DNA from: an uncultured Pelagibacteraceae bacterium
Lineage (GTDB): Bacteria > Pseudomonadota > Alphaproteobacteria > Pelagibacterales > Pelagibacteraceae
NCBI GenBank assembly: GCA_902599995.1
Contig: CACKHN010000002.1
Location: 1-64,000, forward strand
DNA: 64,000 bases
Direction: 5' to 3'
The translations under genes and the position numbers were made by a program. The notes beneath the pieces were generated by a model. The model searched no databases. It worked only from the letters and a program-made list of their open reading frames with translations, and was not told where the DNA came from. Positions 61,566 through 64,000 of the stretch are shown here, piece after piece. Positions within the stretch are counted from its first letter, which is position 1. Each line of letters begins with the position of its first letter.

Positions 61566-63716
61566 TTAGTTCCCTATACAAATTAAAGTTAGATCATCAC
61601 TCAAGCTATTTTTACCAGCAGTTTTAACAATCATATTTGATATATCGGATAATTGTTTTCCTGTATTAGTATTAAAATTGTCTTCAATTATTTTTATGGA
61701 ACCATCAATACCTATTTCTTCACCTGAGTTATTAAGGCTTTCAGATAAACCATCTGTAAAAGCAAAAAATCTTTTATTTTCTAATTTAACTTTATGAGTT
61801 TTGTAAACAGATTTATCTTTTTGAAGTATTACGCCCATTGGAGGTGAATTACTTTCATACTGCTGATAATCTCCGTTCATTGAACGAATGATTGCTGGTT
61901 GATGACCACCATTTACCCATCTTAATTCATCAGTTTTAATATTATATTCACCTAAAATACAAGTAACGAACATTCCGCCTGTTTTAGTTAAAAACAAATC
62001 ATTATTCATGTGAAACATCATTTCATCAGGGTCTACCTTGTCTCTTGACATTATTTCAAATAATGTTGATGCCTTAGCCATCACCATTCCTGCATGAATC
62101 CCTTTTCCAGCAACATCCGCTATAATAAAATAAACACTATCATTATGAGGGTAAAAACTAAAAAAATCACCTGAAACTTCTCTTGCTGCAATATTAATTC
62201 CAGTTACTGGATAATTTTCTAAATTTCTTTTTGGTAAAAAATTTTCCTGAACTTTTACCGCAAGTTTAACTTCATTAGAAATTCTATCTCTCCATTTTTG
62301 TTTTTCTGCCTCTGTGTTTTCCAATTTACTCATCAATCTGTTATAATAAAGACCAATGACCCCTCCTGCTGTAAATGGATCTTGAGGACCTCTAACTTTT
62401 AAATCTCCAGATTTTGATTGTTTTTCTAAAACCGAAATTAAATCATGTTCTACAGAAGTTGCGTTATGTTCAGCAATATTTAGTCCAAGTTCTTCTTGAA
62501 TCGGGCTTACTCTTAATGGATAAAAATAATTTAGTAATTTTAGTAAAATGTAGGATCCAAAGAAAGAAAATATACCAATTGAAACAATTCCAATTAACTG
62601 TGCCTTAATTTGCTCAAATCGAGTTAACCCTGTGCCTAAAATATCAAGATCACTTAACAAACCAACTGCTAAGGTACCCCAAACACCTGCTGCAAGATGA
62701 ACCGGGACTGCACCAACAACATCATCAATTTCAAATTTATTTAAAACTTCATTAACAAAAATTGCAACGACTGCACCAATGATCCCCACAAAAATGGAAG
62801 TGACAGACGTCATAGAATTACAGCCAGCGGTAATTGCTACTAATCCAGCAAGTGGTCCAAGAATAATATAATAAGGATCTGGTTTTTTAAATAAAGCAAA
62901 AGATATTCCTAAACCAGTTAACAAACCAAATGCTGCTGCGAGAAAAGTATTGATTAAAATTAAAGGTACTGCCTCGTCCATTGCTCCATTACTTCCACCA
63001 TTAAATCCAAACCATCCAAACCATAAAATTAAAGTTCCTAAAACAGCTAAAGGAAAACTTGATCCGGTAAACTTACCTTTATTAGCTTCTGAATATTTTC
63101 CAATTCTTGGTCCTAAAACTAACACTGCTGATAAAGCAATCCAGCCTCCAACGGAGTGTACAATGGTGCTGCCTGCAAAATCTATAAATCCAATGTCTGT
63201 TAACCAACCTGTTGTCTTTACTTGTCCGGTTATGGCTAACAATTGTCTAGTCGCATCTATATTATTTAAGTAACTTGAAGACCATGCCCAATGGCCTACA
63301 ATTGGATAAATAATTCCAGTCGCAAGAATGGTTATTATTATATATCCGTTAAATTTCATTCTCTCAGCAACTGCACCCGAAACAATAGTTGCTGCTGTTG
63401 CAACAAACATCGCTTGAAAAACGAAATATGTCATATATTCAGCTTGTTCAGTTTTGAAAAAGAATAGGTCTGTGCCAATTATGCCGTTATAACTTTTACC
63501 AAACATTAAGCCAAAACCAAATATCCAGAAAATAACTACAGCTACACCAAAATCGGCAGCATTTTTCAAAGCCACATTAATACTATTTTTATGTCTAGAA
63601 AGTCCAGTTTCCATACACATAAATCCAGCCTGCATAATGAAAACTAGAATCGCACAATCAATAACCCAAAGGGTATCAACAAATGATTTAACTGAGTCCA
63701 AATTTAAACTCTCCAT
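61566..63716 (-). CDS. amtB: ammonium transporter fused to PP2C phosphatase
   Basis: A 716-residue fusion. Residues about 1-410 are a complete Amt/Mep/Rh channel with some eleven membrane helices, opening FIMQAGFMCMETGLSRHKN, the twin pore histidines at His187 and His340, and the Amt C-terminal tail (LGLNIAEHNATS). A linker with a predicted coiled coil (about 460-500) leads to a PP2C domain (to 716) with metal motifs intact (EVSGDFFSF, IADVAGKGIHAG, NGGHQPA, FTDGLSES, SDDLTLICI). The layout suggests that ammonium passage or availability sets phosphatase activity on a STAS protein. AAGGAGG precedes the ATG (63720-63726), and TATAAT is at 63730-63735. No glnK is adjacent. Confidence 0.93.
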   Translation of the reverse strand: MESLNLDSVKSFVDTLWVIDCAILVFIMQAGFMCMETGLSRHKNSINVALKNAADFGVAVVIFWIFGFGLMFGKSYNGIIGTDLFFFKTEQAEYMTYFVFQAMFVATAATIVSGAVAERMKFNGYIIITILATGIIYPIVGHWAWSSSYLNNIDATRQLLAITGQVKTTGWLTDIGFIDFAGSTIVHSVGGWIALSAVLVLGPRIGKYSEANKGKFTGSSFPLAVLGTLILWFGWFGFNGGSNGAMDEAVPLILINTFLAAAFGLLTGLGISFALFKKPDPYYIILGPLAGLVAITAGCNSMTSVTSIFVGIIGAVVAIFVNEVLNKFEIDDVVGAVPVHLAAGVWGTLAVGLLSDLDILGTGLTRFEQIKAQLIGIVSIGIFSFFGSYILLKLLNYFYPLRVSPIQEELGLNIAEHNATSVEHDLISVLEKQSKSGDLKVRGPQDPFTAGGVIGLYYNRLMSKLENTEAEKQKWRDRISNEVKLAVKVQENFLPKRNLENYPVTGINIAAREVSGDFFSFYPHNDSVYFIIADVAGKGIHAGMVMAKASTLFEIMSRDKVDPDEMMFHMNNDLFLTKTGGMFVTCILGEYNIKTDELRWVNGGHQPAIIRSMNGDYQQYESNSPPMGVILQKDKSVYKTHKVKLENKRFFAFTDGLSESLNNSGEEIGIDGSIKIIEDNFNTNTGKQLSDISNMIVKTAGKNSLSDDLTLICIGN

Positions 63717-63791
63717 GTTCCTCCTTTAGATTATAACTTAAAGTGTATATAACAAATTAGATTAATGTTCAAAGTAGGTTTTATTCAGCTT

Positions 63792-64000
63792 TTATCCAGC
63801 AATTAATTGCCTGTGATTTATTTTGGCACTTAAAACAATTCCAAACCCAATCATTGTAGCTAACAAAGAAGAACCACCATATGACATGATGGGTAAAGGT
63901 GATCCAACGATTGGCAGTAAGCCTAAAACCATTGATAGATTAACTACGATATAAATAAAAATTGAAAAAGCAAAACCGAAACAAAACAATTTAGAAAAAT
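63792..64000 (-). CDS. rodA: rod shape-determining protein RodA, C-terminal end only
   Basis: The frame is open to the window edge, and its last 69 or so residues are seen. The VNLSMVLGLLPIVGSPLPI MSYGG region and the final helix are the C-terminal signature of the SEDS (RodA/FtsW/SpoVE) peptidoglycan polymerases. The GLLPIVGSPLPIMSYGG form favours RodA over FtsW. About 75 bases separate its stop from the amtB fusion in the same direction. The start lies outside the window. Confidence 0.85.
   Translation of the reverse strand, partial: FSKLFCFGFAFSIFIYIVVNLSMVLGLLPIVGSPLPIMSYGGSSLLATMIGFGIVLSAKINHRQLIAG

Noticed and set aside
1-64000. tRNA, rRNA, insertion sequences, integrase or attachment sites
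   Set aside because: None of the spacers is long enough for rRNA or a transposon, no cloverleaf was noticed by eye in any gap, and no transposase or integrase product is encoded.

Overview
The window is AT-rich (by eye about 30% GC), has almost no spacer DNA and carries many 1-14 base gene overlaps. Protein families point to an alphaproteobacterium with a streamlined marine genome, most likely SAR11/Pelagibacterales. This is an inference from composition, gene content and architecture (Liv and Pot-type transporters, CsiD/GlaH, an Amt-phosphatase fusion); no marker gene such as rRNA is present. I saw no mobile element, CRISPR array, tRNA or rRNA, and no gene-free stretch longer than 300 bases.

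Left part (1-24540), uptake and catabolism. A 3-hydroxyacyl-CoA dehydrogenase (cut by the window edge) and a thiolase diverge from a small palindrome. A minus-strand operon runs eutA-like, doeA-like, potA, potD, potB, potC: ectoine-type hydrolysis genes ahead of a polyamine-type ABC transporter. Two EamA permeases and a hot-dog thioesterase follow on the plus strand, then a lone livK. Facing it is a long minus-strand array from 23837 down to 12338: livK, livH, livM, livG, livF, azlC, azlD, glaH, a ProC-like reductase, livG, livF, livH, livM and a 23-residue membrane peptide. In both the pot and liv operons an intrinsic terminator separates the binding-protein gene from its permeases.

Middle (24541-33191). 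A perfect 10-bp hairpin and an 18-codon frame lie between a LysE-type exporter and a DUF2805/grxC pair. Two tandem copies of a two-gene module follow: an inverse-autotransporter (intimin/invasin-type) beta-barrel ending where a passenger would normally begin, then a separate secreted cysteine-containing protein. Beyond them are msrB, an HDAC-family deacetylase, a 2-hydroxyacid dehydrogenase, an EamA permease, a small membrane protein and two tandem type IV pilins behind a strong promoter.

Right part (33300-64000), surface structures and signalling. A STAS antagonist and an RsbW-like kinase precede a type IV pilus locus: pilC, pilB, a lipoprotein secretin, pilP-like, pilO-like and a fused pilM-pilN on the minus strand; pilT, four pseudopilins, a secreted protein and a 1386-residue PilY1 on the plus strand. 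A second surface operon encodes a CHASE2-PP2C phosphatase, a TPR/beta-barrel protein, a FecR-domain protein and an autotransporter with a coiled-coil tail. Prepilin peptidase, a GAF-PP2C phosphatase, a DadA-like oxidoreductase, an AmtB-PP2C fusion and the end of rodA complete the window. Three RsbU-type phosphatases with different inputs (CHASE2, GAF, ammonium channel), one STAS protein and one RsbW-like kinase make up a full partner-switching set interleaved with pilus and surface genes.
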